Shown: piece by piece, positions 33,942 through 42,215 of the stretch
How the letters are laid out: each line of letters opens with the position of its first letter
How positions within the stretch are numbered: position 1 is the stretch's first letter
Assembly: GCA_049437325.1 (NCBI GenBank)
Contig: JBMTIM010000004.1
Coordinates: 22,160-86,159 of the forward strand
Length of the DNA stretch: 64,000 bases
DNA from: UBA11606 sp049437325
GTDB lineage: Bacteria > Actinomycetota > Acidimicrobiia > Acidimicrobiales > Aldehydirespiratoraceae
Direction of reading: 5' to 3'
Program-made: the position numbers and the translations under genes
The notes under the pieces: generated by a model
Told to the model about the DNA's origin: nothing
The model's input: only the letters and a program-made list of their open reading frames with translations
Databases searched by the model: none

Positions 33942-34457
33942 ATGGTCGAAGAGTTCGGTGTTCGTGGCAAGCGGATCGATCGCTCGTTCGCGTTCATCGA
34001 TCTGTGTGGTTTCACCGCGTACACCGACCACGAAGGTGACGATGAGGCGGTCGACATTCTCAATGCGTTTCGGGCGACGGTTCGAGGCGTTGCGTCGGCT
34101 CGGGGTGTTCGCATTGCAAAGTGGTTGGGCGACGGTGCCATGCTCGTCGGGGTCGAACCCGAGCCCCTGCTCGAAGCGATCGTCGAGATCGAGGCGCTGA
34201 TCGACTCGTCAGGATCGCCCCTGCCACTGCGAGGTGGTTTCAGCAGCGGTCGCGTCATCCTGATCGACGGTGACGACTACATCGGCACGCCGGTGAATCT
34301 CGGGGCCCGGTTGTGTGATTGTGCCGAGCCCCGCCAGATTCTCGCCCCGGCCGACACCGTCGAGCATCTGTACACATCGCTGGTGGCTCGTCCGATCGGC
34401 ACTCGGGCGATCGCCGGGTTCGACGATCCGGTCGATCTCGTCGAGCTGGCCCGCTGA
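33942..34457 (+). CDS. single-domain class III adenylate/guanylate cyclase
   Basis: 171 residues, a catalytic domain with no sensor or membrane part. Metal-binding aspartates are Asp20 (FIDLCGFTAYTD) and Asp64 (KWLGDGAMLVG); transition-state residues Asn119 and Arg123 sit in GTPVNLGARL. All key catalytic residues are therefore present and activity is likely; ATP versus GTP preference cannot be called. Its stop overlaps the start of the next gene (TGATG), so it is coupled to the alkyltransferase-like protein. Small one-domain cyclases are common in actinobacteria. Confidence 0.86.
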   Translation: MVEEFGVRGKRIDRSFAFIDLCGFTAYTDHEGDDEAVDILNAFRATVRGVASARGVRIAKWLGDGAMLVGVEPEPLLEAIVEIEALIDSSGSPLPLRGGFSSGRVILIDGDDYIGTPVNLGARLCDCAEPRQILAPADTVEHLYTSLVARPIGTRAIAGFDDPVDLVELAR

Positions 34458-34753
34458 TGGATCCGCACGACCGATCTTCGTGGACGGAGTTCGAGTTGGC
34501 GGTCGGAGCGGTCCTCGATGGCCTCGGGACGGGCGATCTCGTGACTTATGGAGAGGTTGCAGCCGAGGCTGGATACCCGGGAGCCGCCCGGGCGGTCGGC
34601 TCGATGCTTGCCAAGTCCGACGGCACCCTTCCGTGGTGGCGGGTCATCGCCACCAGCGGCAAGCTTCTGGCCTCCCACGAGGCCGAGCAGGCACGGCTCC
34701 TCGCGGAGGAGGGCGTTTCCACCCGCAACGGGCGGGTGGACAGGAACGGTTGA
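34457..34753 (+). CDS. alkyltransferase-like protein (ATL, MGMT family without the acceptor cysteine)
   Basis: 98 residues, the DNA-binding domain of O6-alkylguanine-DNA alkyltransferases. The helix-turn-helix (GDLVTYGEVAAEAGYPGAARAVGSML) is intact, but the active-site PCHRV motif reads PWWRVI, with Trp instead of the alkyl-accepting Cys. Such ATL proteins bind alkylated guanine and hand it to nucleotide excision repair. The coupling to a nucleotidyl cyclase is unusual. Start ATG 34457 shares its A with the previous stop. Confidence 0.9.
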   Translation: MDPHDRSSWTEFELAVGAVLDGLGTGDLVTYGEVAAEAGYPGAARAVGSMLAKSDGTLPWWRVIATSGKLLASHEAEQARLLAEEGVSTRNGRVDRNG

Positions 34754-34856
34754 CCGGTCCGGTACCCTGCTGAGGTCGATCCATCTCCGACGATGGATGA
34801 TTCCTCCCGACGCACCGAGCGACGCCTTCCTCTTCAGATCCTCGGTCGAGAAGTAG

Positions 34857-36023
34857 ATGACCATCACCACCACCTTCGCGGACTTGGGTCTGGTCGACGA
34901 GATCGTCGACACCCTGTCCGATCGGGGGATCGTTGCCCCCTTCCCTGTTCAAGAACTCACCATCCCCGACGCACTTGCCGGTCGCGATGTCTGCGGCAAG
35001 GCCAAGACCGGCTCCGGCAAGACCCTTGCCTTCGGTCTTCCGGTGCTCCAACGGATGCAGAAGGCGGCCCCGACCCGTCCGACCGGTCTGGTGCTCGTAC
35101 CAACCCGCGAACTCGCGAATCAGGTGTGCGATGAACTTGCGCCGGCCGCTGACGCGGTTGGTCGCAGTGCGCTTGCGATCTACGGCGGTGCGCCGATCGA
35201 ACAGCAGATCGAGAAGCTTGCGACGGGTGTCGATCTCGTTGTCGCCACTCCTGGTCGCATGATCGACTTGATCGAGCGAGGCGCGATCTCGGTTGCCGAT
35301 GTGGAGCATGTCGTCGTCGACGAGGCCGACCGCATGGCAGACATGGGCTTTCTCCCCCAGGTCGAGTGGATCCTTCGCAACGTCGAGGGTGACCATCAGA
35401 CACTGCTGTTCTCGGCCACGCTCGATGGGGTGGTCAACACCCTCATCAAGCGGTACCAGACCGATCCCACCATGCACGAGGTCGTGTCGGAGGAAGTCAC
35501 CGTCGAGGAGATGACCCATCGATTCGTCGCAGTCCACAAGATGGACAAGGCGAAGGTTGCTGCGTCGATCGCGAAGTCGGCGGAGCGCACCATCATGTTC
35601 ACGCGAACGAAAGCCATGGCGGATCGTCTGGCCGGTGATCTGAAGGATCTCGGGATCAAGGCGGCACCGATCCACGGGGACCTTCGCCAGTCCAGTCGCG
35701 AGAAGTCCCTCAAGGACTTCAGCGATGGCAGACTTCACACCCTGGTGGCAACCGACGTTGCTGCCCGCGGGATCCATGTCGACGATGTGGACGTGGTCAT
35801 CCAGTACGACCCGCCCGGTGACCACAAGACCTATCTGCACCGTGCGGGCCGCACCGCTCGCGCCGGTGAGTCGGGCCTGGTCGTCACATTGTCGCTGTGG
35901 GACGAAGAGCTCGACATCAAGCGTCTGCAGAAGCGCATCGACTGCGTGATGCCGATCGTCGAGATGTTTTCGAACGATGTGCGGCTGGCCAACCTCGTTG
36001 CCTGGGACCCCGAGGACTCCTGA
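34857..36023 (+). CDS. DEAD-box ATP-dependent RNA helicase
   Basis: 388 residues, a minimal two-RecA-domain helicase without the long basic C-terminal tail of RhlE/DeaD. Motifs in order: Q motif FPVQELTIP, motif I AKTGSGKT, Ia PTRELANQV, Ib TPGRMIDL, II VDEADRM, III SAT, IV IMFTRTK, V ATDVAARGIHVDDVDVVIQYD, VI HRAGRTARAG. Likely involved in RNA or ribosome remodelling. The following methyltransferase frame begins before its stop. Confidence 0.94.
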   Translation: MTITTTFADLGLVDEIVDTLSDRGIVAPFPVQELTIPDALAGRDVCGKAKTGSGKTLAFGLPVLQRMQKAAPTRPTGLVLVPTRELANQVCDELAPAADAVGRSALAIYGGAPIEQQIEKLATGVDLVVATPGRMIDLIERGAISVADVEHVVVDEADRMADMGFLPQVEWILRNVEGDHQTLLFSATLDGVVNTLIKRYQTDPTMHEVVSEEVTVEEMTHRFVAVHKMDKAKVAASIAKSAERTIMFTRTKAMADRLAGDLKDLGIKAAPIHGDLRQSSREKSLKDFSDGRLHTLVATDVAARGIHVDDVDVVIQYDPPGDHKTYLHRAGRTARAGESGLVVTLSLWDEELDIKRLQKRIDCVMPIVEMFSNDVRLANLVAWDPEDS

Positions 36024-37689
36024 CCCCGAGGTCCACCGGTTTGTTGCGGCCTGTGTCGCAGCAAGTCACGGCGATGTGGACGGCGCGATCGCCGCTGTCG
36101 TTCACCGAGTTGCAACAGCGCGGCACGTCGAGGTCGAGTTGATCGTCGATGGCGTCGTTGTCGACGCAGCCGACTCGGTCCTCGAAGCCGGCACCGGCTC
36201 GGTGTGTGCGGGTCCATGGGGCCCGTGGTTGCCCGGTTTCGTGCGCGAAGCCCTGCAGCCGAGTGAAGCGCAACGGGTCCTTGGGGTCCATCACACACCG
36301 CCGCAGATCGTCGGTGACATTCTCGATCTTCTCGAGCAGACAACCGGTCCGATCGCCGATCGTGCGAGTGTGCTCGATCCGGCCGTTGGCGGTGGAGCCT
36401 TTCTTCTCGCTGCCGCCGAGCGGATGCGCGGCGATCGAATCGATGTTGCCGAGCGTTTCTGGGCGGTCGACCTCGACCCGGTCGCCCTTGGCACCGCCCA
36501 TGCAGCGCTGTCGCTGTGGGCTGGTGGCTCGGTGCCGAGCGACCGATTCGTCGTCGGTGACTTTCTCGCCGCGACAACAGGTGCGCACCTGCCCGAACGC
36601 GTCGACCTCGTCGTCGGCAATCCACCGTTTCTGTCACAACTGAAGGGGCCAACTGCTCGCAGCGCAGACGCCCGAGCAGCCCTGCGGCGGCGGTGGCCCG
36701 ATGTCGGGGGCTATGTCGACGATGCCGCAGCATTCCTCCTCGCCGGCGCCGAGCTTCTGGCTTCGGACGGGGCGATGGTGCTGGTGCAGCCCGATTCGAT
36801 TCTCGCAGCAAGCGATGCTGCGGCGGTACGTGCTCGACTGCAGACGGTTGCACCGATCCGTGGCCTGTGGGTCGACGAGAACCGGTCGTTTGCTGCATCG
36901 GTCGACACGGTGGCGATTGTGGCGGCACCCGGCGATTCGGGCCCGGTGCAGGTCGGCTGGGGTGCAGCCGTCGAGCCGTCGACGGGTTCATGGGGTCACC
37001 TGCTTGCAGCGGCACGAGGTGTGCCGGTCATCGCCACACCGAGTGACACACCGACACTGGCCGAGATCGCCGATGTCACCGCCGGCTTCCGCGACCAGTA
37101 CTACGGACTGGTCGACGCAGTGGCCGACGATGCCGATGGCGATCATCGGCTCATCACCGTGGGTTTGATCGATCCACTGCACAACGGCTGGGGCGAACGA
37201 CCGGCCCGTTTCGCCAAGCAGCGCTTCCGGCATCCGAGTGTCGATCTCGATCGGGTGGATCCTGCCGTTCGTGACTGGATTCGGGCCCGCTTGGTCCCCA
37301 AGGTGCTCGTTGCCAGCCAGACCAAGGTCCTCGAGGCGATCGTCGACGAGGTGGGCAACGCAGTCCCGTCGGTACCCGTGGTGTCGGTCGTGCCCCGTCC
37401 TGATGCCCCATCGCTTTGGCACCTTGCGGCGCTGCTCACCAGCCCGGTGGCGACGACGCTTGCGGTGCTCGATGCTGCTGGTAGCGCCATGACTGCCGAT
37501 GCGATCCGGGTGTCGGCTCCGCGGCTTGCTCGCTTGCCGCTGCCAGGTGATCGCAGGGCGTGGGACGAGGCAGCGGCCGCCGCCCACCGAGGCGACATCG
37601 ACGAGTGTGGATGGGCGATGCTGCGAGCGCACGGTCTTGGCCATCGGTGCGATGTCTTCGAGTTCTGGCGCTCCCGCATCCCCACCTAA
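35977..37689 (+). CDS. N6-adenine DNA methyltransferase (solitary, Eco57I/TaqI-like)
   Basis: Up to 570 residues. Gamma-class adenine methyltransferase order: HHTPPQIVGDILDLLE, motif I LDPAVGGGAFLLAAAE (SAM binding), motif IV GNPPF in LVVGNPPFLSQLKG (catalytic), then a long C-terminal region with FRDQYYGL that resembles TaqI/Eco57I-type specificity domains. No restriction endonuclease, helicase-nuclease or specificity gene is adjacent, so it appears solitary. The start is unsure: ATG 35977 lies 47 bases inside the helicase; the frame is conserved-looking from about 36025; the next GTG is 36076. It could modify chromosomal DNA, or be a remnant of a type IIG enzyme. Confidence 0.85.
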   Translation: MCGWPTSLPGTPRTPDPEVHRFVAACVAASHGDVDGAIAAVVHRVATARHVEVELIVDGVVVDAADSVLEAGTGSVCAGPWGPWLPGFVREALQPSEAQRVLGVHHTPPQIVGDILDLLEQTTGPIADRASVLDPAVGGGAFLLAAAERMRGDRIDVAERFWAVDLDPVALGTAHAALSLWAGGSVPSDRFVVGDFLAATTGAHLPERVDLVVGNPPFLSQLKGPTARSADARAALRRRWPDVGGYVDDAAAFLLAGAELLASDGAMVLVQPDSILAASDAAAVRARLQTVAPIRGLWVDENRSFAASVDTVAIVAAPGDSGPVQVGWGAAVEPSTGSWGHLLAAARGVPVIATPSDTPTLAEIADVTAGFRDQYYGLVDAVADDADGDHRLITVGLIDPLHNGWGERPARFAKQRFRHPSVDLDRVDPAVRDWIRARLVPKVLVASQTKVLEAIVDEVGNAVPSVPVVSVVPRPDAPSLWHLAALLTSPVATTLAVLDAAGSAMTADAIRVSAPRLARLPLPGDRRAWDEAAAAAHRGDIDECGWAMLRAHGLGHRCDVFEFWRSRIPT

Positions 37690-37773
37690 TTCCGACCAAT
37701 TCACTCCGGATTAGATCCGACGCAGATAGGGTGTTGCTTCTGTTCGCCCTAGCGTTGTGGAGAAGGAGTCTCC

Positions 37774-38985
37774 GTGACCGATCGCCCCGAGAGCCTGCAG
37801 TACGACCCCAGCCGGCGATTTCCGTCGCCGCTGCCGGTCAGTGGTGCCTGGCGTCACGGCGACCCGGTCGGGAGACGTCAGTTCGCAAAGGTGTCACGCG
37901 AGCGTCCGTTCGTCCTCGAGTGCGGTGGGCACCTCGACGAGGTCGAGATCGCATACGAGACGTGGGGCACGCTGGCACCCGATCATTCCAATGCGATTCT
38001 GGTGTGCCACGCACTCACCGGCGATTCGCATGCCGCCGGTGGGTTCGAGCCTGGACACAAGAGCGACGGTTGGTGGGACGATCTGATCGGCCCAGGGAAA
38101 GCCCTCGACACCGACCATTACTTCATCGTGTGCGCCAACGTCTTGGGGGGTTGCCAAGGCACCACCGGGCCGTCCAGTGTCGATCCCGACACCGGGAAGC
38201 CCTACGGTCCGACCTTCCCGCAGGTCACGATGCGCGACATCGTCCGCACGCAACGGCTTCTCATGGCCGAACTCGGGATCGACACCTGGCTGTCGGTCGT
38301 CGGCGGGTCGATGGGCGGTATGCAGGCGCTCGAATGGGGTGTGATGTACCCCGGCCTTGTGAAGTCGTTGATGCCGATTGCGTCGGTTGCCGCGGCAAGT
38401 CCGATGCAAATCGCCTGGAGTGCGGTCGAGCGGCTTGCGATCGTCCAAGATCCAAAGTGGCGTGATGGCTGGTACTACGACGCGCCAGAAGGCGATGGCC
38501 CATGGCACGGCCTTGCGTTGGCCCGCGAGATCTCGCAGATCACCTACCGAACCACCCACGTCTTCGACGAGCGTTTCGGGCGTGAGCCGTTCGTGCCGAG
38601 TGAAGAGCTCAGTCAATGGGGTCGCTATCAGATCGAGTCGTATCTGGATCACCATGGCCAGAAGCTCGTGCGGCGTTTCGACGCGAACTCGTTTCTCGTG
38701 CTCAGCAAGGCGATGGACCTGCACGATGTTGGTCGCCACCGCGGTGGTGTGCGGTCGGTGCTCGGTGCGCTGCGGGTTCCGGTGCTGACCGCCTCGGTCA
38801 CCTCCGACATCTTGTACCCCGCCTACCAGCAGGCGGCCATGGCCGAGATGATCAACGCCGGCGGTGGCGACTGCGACTATCACGTGGTCGACAGCCCCCA
38901 GGGCCACGATGGATTTCTCCTCGAGTCGGCGTTCCTCGGCCCGTTGATCTCTCGGACCCTCGAGAAAGCTGCCGCCGAAGGCTGA
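37774..38985 (+). CDS. metX: homoserine O-acetyltransferase MetX
   Basis: Alpha/beta-hydrolase enzyme that acetylates homoserine with acetyl-CoA in methionine synthesis. 403 residues from GTG 37774 with a clear GAGAAGGAG Shine-Dalgarno. Motifs: YETWGTLAPDHSNAILVCHALTG-type entry, nucleophile elbow GGSMGGMQAL, catalytic Asp in SDILYP, and catalytic His in GHDGFLLE near the C-terminus. Some MetX-type enzymes use succinyl-CoA; the few deciding residues cannot be judged by eye. No metY or metB is adjacent. The 84-base gap upstream is too short for a SAM riboswitch. Confidence 0.94.
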   Translation: MTDRPESLQYDPSRRFPSPLPVSGAWRHGDPVGRRQFAKVSRERPFVLECGGHLDEVEIAYETWGTLAPDHSNAILVCHALTGDSHAAGGFEPGHKSDGWWDDLIGPGKALDTDHYFIVCANVLGGCQGTTGPSSVDPDTGKPYGPTFPQVTMRDIVRTQRLLMAELGIDTWLSVVGGSMGGMQALEWGVMYPGLVKSLMPIASVAAASPMQIAWSAVERLAIVQDPKWRDGWYYDAPEGDGPWHGLALAREISQITYRTTHVFDERFGREPFVPSEELSQWGRYQIESYLDHHGQKLVRRFDANSFLVLSKAMDLHDVGRHRGGVRSVLGALRVPVLTASVTSDILYPAYQQAAMAEMINAGGGDCDYHVVDSPQGHDGFLLESAFLGPLISRTLEKAAAEG

Positions 38986-38994
38986 TCCGCACCA

Positions 38995-39774
38995 ATGCCG
39001 GAGATGCTCGAGATCGAGGCCTACCGTCGGGCCGCCGAGCCCGTCGTAGGACGTACCGTGCGTGGCGTTCATGCGCCCGACGAGTGGTATGCCAAGGGCG
39101 ACACCTCCACCGATCAACTGCGAACGGTGTTGCCAGGAGTGACGATCACCGGTCTTCGTCGGATCGGAAAACTGATGCTGATCGACACCGATGGACCGGT
39201 ACTCGGGTTGCGCTTCGGGATGACCGGCCGGATCCTCGTCGACGACACTGCGCCAATCGAGGCGCTCGAGTACTCGAGCGATCGCAACGACCCGGCGTGG
39301 GACCGGTTCGGAATCGTTTTCTCCGGCGGCGGCTCGCTGATGATTCGCGACCCTCGGCGCCTCGGTGGTGTCGAACTCGACCCTGACGAGTCCAAGCTCG
39401 GGCCCGATGCAGGGGCGGTCTCGCGCACGCTGCTCGGCGAGATTGTCGTGGGGTCGGCTGCACCGCTGAAGGCACGTCTCATGGATCAGGCCAAGCTCGC
39501 CGGACTCGGGAACCTCCTCGTCGACGAGACACTCTTTCGGGCCGGTCTCGCCCCTGATCGCCTCGCGAACTCGCTCGGAGACGATGAGATTGCGAGTCTG
39601 CATCGCGCCATGCGCCGCACGATCACGGTGCTCGGCAAGCGGGGCGGCAGCCACACCGGTGACCTTCAGCCCGCCCGAATCCGAGGCGGTACGTGTCCCA
39701 ACGACGGGACCGAACTCGTTCGCGCCGATGTCGGCGGGCGGACGACCTACTGGTGCCCGCAGCACCAAACCTGA
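38995..39774 (+). CDS. Fpg/Nei-family DNA glycosylase with altered zinc finger
   Basis: 259 residues, nine bases after metX. Pro2-Glu3 at the start (MPEMLEIEAYRR) are the catalytic residues of formamidopyrimidine-DNA glycosylases, though the usual MPELPEVE is changed to MPEMLEIE. The beta-hairpin lysine lies in RRIGKLML; the helix-two-turn-helix region LMDQAKLAGLGNLLVDETLFRAGL is conserved. The C-terminal zinc finger reads CPND...CPQH instead of CxxC...CxxC, so ligands would be Cys, Asp, Cys and His. It should remove oxidised bases, but the substrate range is uncertain and it may belong to an actinobacterial Nei-like branch. Confidence 0.86.
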   Translation: MPEMLEIEAYRRAAEPVVGRTVRGVHAPDEWYAKGDTSTDQLRTVLPGVTITGLRRIGKLMLIDTDGPVLGLRFGMTGRILVDDTAPIEALEYSSDRNDPAWDRFGIVFSGGGSLMIRDPRRLGGVELDPDESKLGPDAGAVSRTLLGEIVVGSAAPLKARLMDQAKLAGLGNLLVDETLFRAGLAPDRLANSLGDDEIASLHRAMRRTITVLGKRGGSHTGDLQPARIRGGTCPNDGTELVRADVGGRTTYWCPQHQT

Positions 39775-39877
39775 TCCGACCACCAATCGGGCTCGAGCGA
39801 CATCGAGGCGAACATCGAAGTACTCCGGGAGCCGCGTCACTCCGCTGCGTCGTCGCCCCATCGCCGCAGAGGGCCGA

Positions 39878-39883
39878 TACGGT
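39878..39883 (+). promoter_or_regulatory. -10 element of a leaderless promoter for the small membrane protein
   Basis: TACGGT followed by seven bases and ATG 39891, in the 116-base gap after the glycosylase gene. Confidence 0.4.
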
Positions 39884-39890
39884 CGGGATC

Positions 39891-40253
39891 ATGCGCCGAG
39901 GTTTCGCCGCTCTCTTGCTCGTTCTTGCAGCGACCATGGTGATGATGGTCGCGCCGGTCGCGGCGTTCGTGGAGCATGCGCAAGAGGGATTCACAGCCGA
40001 CGAAACGGCGAGCGACATCGAACGTATTCGCAACTCGCTGTACATCGTCGCTGCCGTCACCGGTGGGCTGCTGGTGATCTACATCTGGCACACGAATCCG
40101 CGCCGGCGAATGGACGTCGCCATTCGGCGCAGGACGGTACGGGAGCAGAACCAGATGGACTCTCTCGACGACACCTTCGCCCTTCCGGGTGACGTCGGTG
40201 CTGGTGGCGACCGGTTCGGCCCGGCCGGGCCTGGGCAGTCGCTCGACAGCTGA
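39891..40253 (+). CDS. small membrane protein of unknown function
   Basis: 120 residues. A signal-like hydrophobic start (AALLLVLAATMVMMVAPVAAF), a short extracytoplasmic segment (EHAQEGFTADETASDIERIRNS) and one membrane helix (LYIVAAVTGGLLVIYIWHTNP), followed by a basic then glycine-rich cytoplasmic tail. I do not recognise the family. Codon use is normal for the window. The next small gene begins 24 bases later. Confidence 0.75.
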   Translation: MRRGFAALLLVLAATMVMMVAPVAAFVEHAQEGFTADETASDIERIRNSLYIVAAVTGGLLVIYIWHTNPRRRMDVAIRRRTVREQNQMDSLDDTFALPGDVGAGGDRFGPAGPGQSLDS

Positions 40254-40277
40254 CCGGAGGTGGGTACTGTGGGATCC

Positions 40278-40502
40278 ATGGCAGACGATCTCGACATCGA
40301 CGCGATGATGGAGCGATTCCGCGAACGGGCCGAAGCGGTCAAACGAAGGAATCTGCCCCCGGTCGGGGGAGACGAGCGAGCGATGTTCGTGAAGCAGGCG
40401 CAGACCGACTACATGGACTTTGCCCTGATCGGCGATGCCAGCGGGGAACTGGTCGACGGCGTGCTGACCCTTCGAATCGATCTCCGCCCGTCCGAGGCCT
40501 GA
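40278..40502 (+). CDS. small soluble protein of unknown function
   Basis: 74 residues, acidic at the start (MADDLDIDAMMERFRERAEAVKRRN) then a beta-rich segment (TDYMDFALIGDASGELVDGVLTLRIDLRP). The TACTGT box (40265-40270) seven bases before the ATG supports a leaderless start. Similar short proteins accompany the preceding membrane protein type in related genomes only as far as I can guess; no function can be given. Confidence 0.72.
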   Translation: MADDLDIDAMMERFRERAEAVKRRNLPPVGGDERAMFVKQAQTDYMDFALIGDASGELVDGVLTLRIDLRPSEA

Positions 40503-40583
40503 AACCTCCGCCCCGAGGTGCTCTTCCGAGGCCCGATCTGCCGGGTGCATCCATCCGAGAAGACGCTACGATGAGGGGCCGCT

Positions 40584-40659
40584 GCGGACGTAGCTCAGTT
40601 GGTAGAGCGCAACCTTGCCAAGGTTGAGGTCGCCGGTTCGAACCCGGTCGTCCGCTCCA
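40584..40659 (+). tRNA. tRNA-Gly (anticodon GCC), CCA encoded
   Basis: Acceptor GCGGACG pairs with CGTCCGC; D-arm GCTC-AGTTGGTA-GAGC; anticodon stem CAACC/GGTTG with loop TTGCCAA; T-arm GCCGG-TTCGAAC-CCGGT region. Discriminator T40656 and encoded CCA at 40657-40659. A strong terminator follows at once. Confidence 0.95.
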
Positions 40660-40661
40660 AC

Positions 40662-40698
40662 GAACCCCAGGCGTCTACGCCTGGGGTTCAGCTGTTTT
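40662..40698 (+). terminator. intrinsic terminator after tRNA-Gly
   Basis: Perfect 12-bp stem (40662-40673 with 40678-40689, GAACCCCAGGCG/CGCCTGGGGTTC), TCTA loop, then GTTTT at 40694-40698. It ends the tRNA-Gly transcript and lies ahead of the convergent VOC gene; there is no T-run in the other direction. Confidence 0.85.
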
Positions 40699-40707
40699 CG
40701 ACGTCGA

Positions 40708-41241
40708 TCACCCCGGGGCCGAGGGGGTTGCGTCGTGGCGGGTGACGGTGGGCGGAGCCGAGTACGGCGGATCTTCGGCCCGCAACAGTTCGAGTGCCTC
40801 GACACGGTCCGCGTCGGTGAACGCCTCGGTGACGATTGCAAACTCGACGACATTGCCGTCAGGATCCTCGGCATAGATCGACTGCACCCAGTTGTGGTCG
40901 ATCTCGATGACGTCGATTCCGTGGTCGAGCCACCGCTGCCTCTTCGACGCAAGGTCGTCGAGGCTGTCGGCCTGGAATGCCAAGTGGTTCACGAAGGGAT
41001 CGAGTCCCAGGCCACGCGAGATGTCGGTCTCGTAGTCGTCGACGCCCGGAACGTCCCGCAGATCCCAAAAGGCGATCATCTGGTCGTTGCTCGAGCCGGT
41101 CGAATAGAAGGCGTGGCGAGCCTTGCCGTTGCGCATGTTTGCAATCTCGACCTTCTCGAGGGTGAATCCCATCGCCTCGGTGTAGAAGCGATGGGTCGCC
41201 TCGATGTCTTTCACGGCCAGTGCAATGTGGTTGATCCCCAT
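40708..41241 (-). CDS. VOC-family (glyoxalase/dioxygenase fold) protein
   Basis: 177 residues from ATG 41241. Two beta-alpha-beta-beta-beta units: GINHIALAVKDIEATHRFYTEAMGF, and VNHLAFQADSLDDLASKRQRWLDHG with YAEDPDGNVVEF. Metal-ligand candidates are His in GINHIAL, His in VNHLAF and Glu in VVEF. The pattern fits a glyoxalase I-like or dioxygenase enzyme; the substrate is unknown. A TACGGT box (minus strand, 41253-41248) lies six bases before the start, back to back with the promoter of the metallo-hydrolase. Confidence 0.86.
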   Translation of the reverse strand: MGINHIALAVKDIEATHRFYTEAMGFTLEKVEIANMRNGKARHAFYSTGSSNDQMIAFWDLRDVPGVDDYETDISRGLGLDPFVNHLAFQADSLDDLASKRQRWLDHGIDVIEIDHNWVQSIYAEDPDGNVVEFAIVTEAFTDADRVEALELLRAEDPPYSAPPTVTRHDATPSAPG

Positions 41242-41247
41242 GCAACG

Positions 41248-41261
41248 ACCGTAGCTAGCCT
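41248..41261. promoter_or_regulatory. overlapping divergent leaderless promoters
   Basis: On the plus strand TAGCCT (41256-41261) is eight bases before ATG 41270. On the minus strand TACGGT (41253-41248) is six bases before ATG 41241. The two start codons are only 28 bases apart, so the -35 regions of each promoter lie inside the opposite gene. TAGCTAG in the middle is palindromic. Confidence 0.45.
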
Positions 41262-41269
41262 GCTGACCC

Positions 41270-42175
41270 ATGACGAATGTCTGGGGAGAGCGCTCACGGA
41301 AGTTGACCGACCATGTGACGGTGCTGACCACCGACGCGAACGGCGCGTACCCCTCCGGGAACAGCCTGCTCGTTCGAGGTGCAGGTGAAACGGTGATCAT
41401 CGATCCGTCCGTGACCGTGGCGGAGCAGGGCGGTGCCGGTGTCCCCGTCGACGCAGTGATCAACAGCCACGGGCACGAGGATCACATCGCCGGCAACATC
41501 GCGTTTCCCGACGCACGGGTCCACATCCACGAAGCCGATCGTGCGGTGACGCAGAGCGTCGACGAATTGCTCGCCGTCACCGGTCACAACCGCCACGATC
41601 ATCCCGAACTCCTCGACGCTTACCTCACCACCTTCCACTACACACCTCGCCCGGACGCCATCGGCTACCAGGACGGTGCCGTGTGGGAGTTGGGTGGGGT
41701 GCGCATCGAAGCCGTCCACCTGCCCGGTCACACCGTCGGTCACTGCGGGCTCCGTATCTCCGACCGAGTCTTCTTTCTTTCCGACATCGACCTCACCGGA
41801 TTCGGCCCGTACTACGGCGACGTGTTCAGTGATCTCGACGACTTCGAGCACAGCATCGAGACGGTGAGAGGGGAGGAGGCCGACTTCTACGTCACCTTCC
41901 ATCACAAAGGTGTGGTCGAAGGACGGGAGACGTTCGTCGAGATGCTCGACAGGTTCAAGGGTGCGATCACCCGCCGTCACGACGCGATGCTCGAGTTCTT
42001 GCAGGAACCCCACACCATCGATGACATGGTGGCACACCGATTCATCTACCGACCCGGGGTCGAGGTGTTCATCGCCGACCATGTGGAGCGTCGCTCTGCC
42101 GTGCTGCACACCAAGCGCATGATCGAACGCGGCGAGGCGGTCGAGGTCGAACCTGGATGGTTCCGTGTTGTGTGA
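41270..42175 (+). CDS. metallo-beta-lactamase-fold hydrolase
   Basis: 301 residues. Binuclear metal motif SHGHEDHIAGN (HxHxDH with Glu in the second x position), HLPGHTVGHCG, FLSDIDL (bridging Asp) and VTFHHKGV with the last histidine. A C-terminal winged-helix-like region (TRRHDAMLEFLQEPHTIDDM) resembles the LACTB2/glyoxylase-II-like subfamily, which acts on thioesters or RNA. The partner VOC gene across the promoter may hint at a glyoxalase-like pair, but that is conjecture. Confidence 0.88.
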   Translation: MTNVWGERSRKLTDHVTVLTTDANGAYPSGNSLLVRGAGETVIIDPSVTVAEQGGAGVPVDAVINSHGHEDHIAGNIAFPDARVHIHEADRAVTQSVDELLAVTGHNRHDHPELLDAYLTTFHYTPRPDAIGYQDGAVWELGGVRIEAVHLPGHTVGHCGLRISDRVFFLSDIDLTGFGPYYGDVFSDLDDFEHSIETVRGEEADFYVTFHHKGVVEGRETFVEMLDRFKGAITRRHDAMLEFLQEPHTIDDMVAHRFIYRPGVEVFIADHVERRSAVLHTKRMIERGEAVEVEPGWFRVV

Positions 42176-42215
42176 ACGGAGTGCCTGACGATCGGTGACA
42201 CATCGTCTCGCACAG

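Noticed and set aside
37690..37773. Possible SAM riboswitch before metX
   Set aside because: The gap is only 84 bases and shows no SAM-I or SAM-II core.
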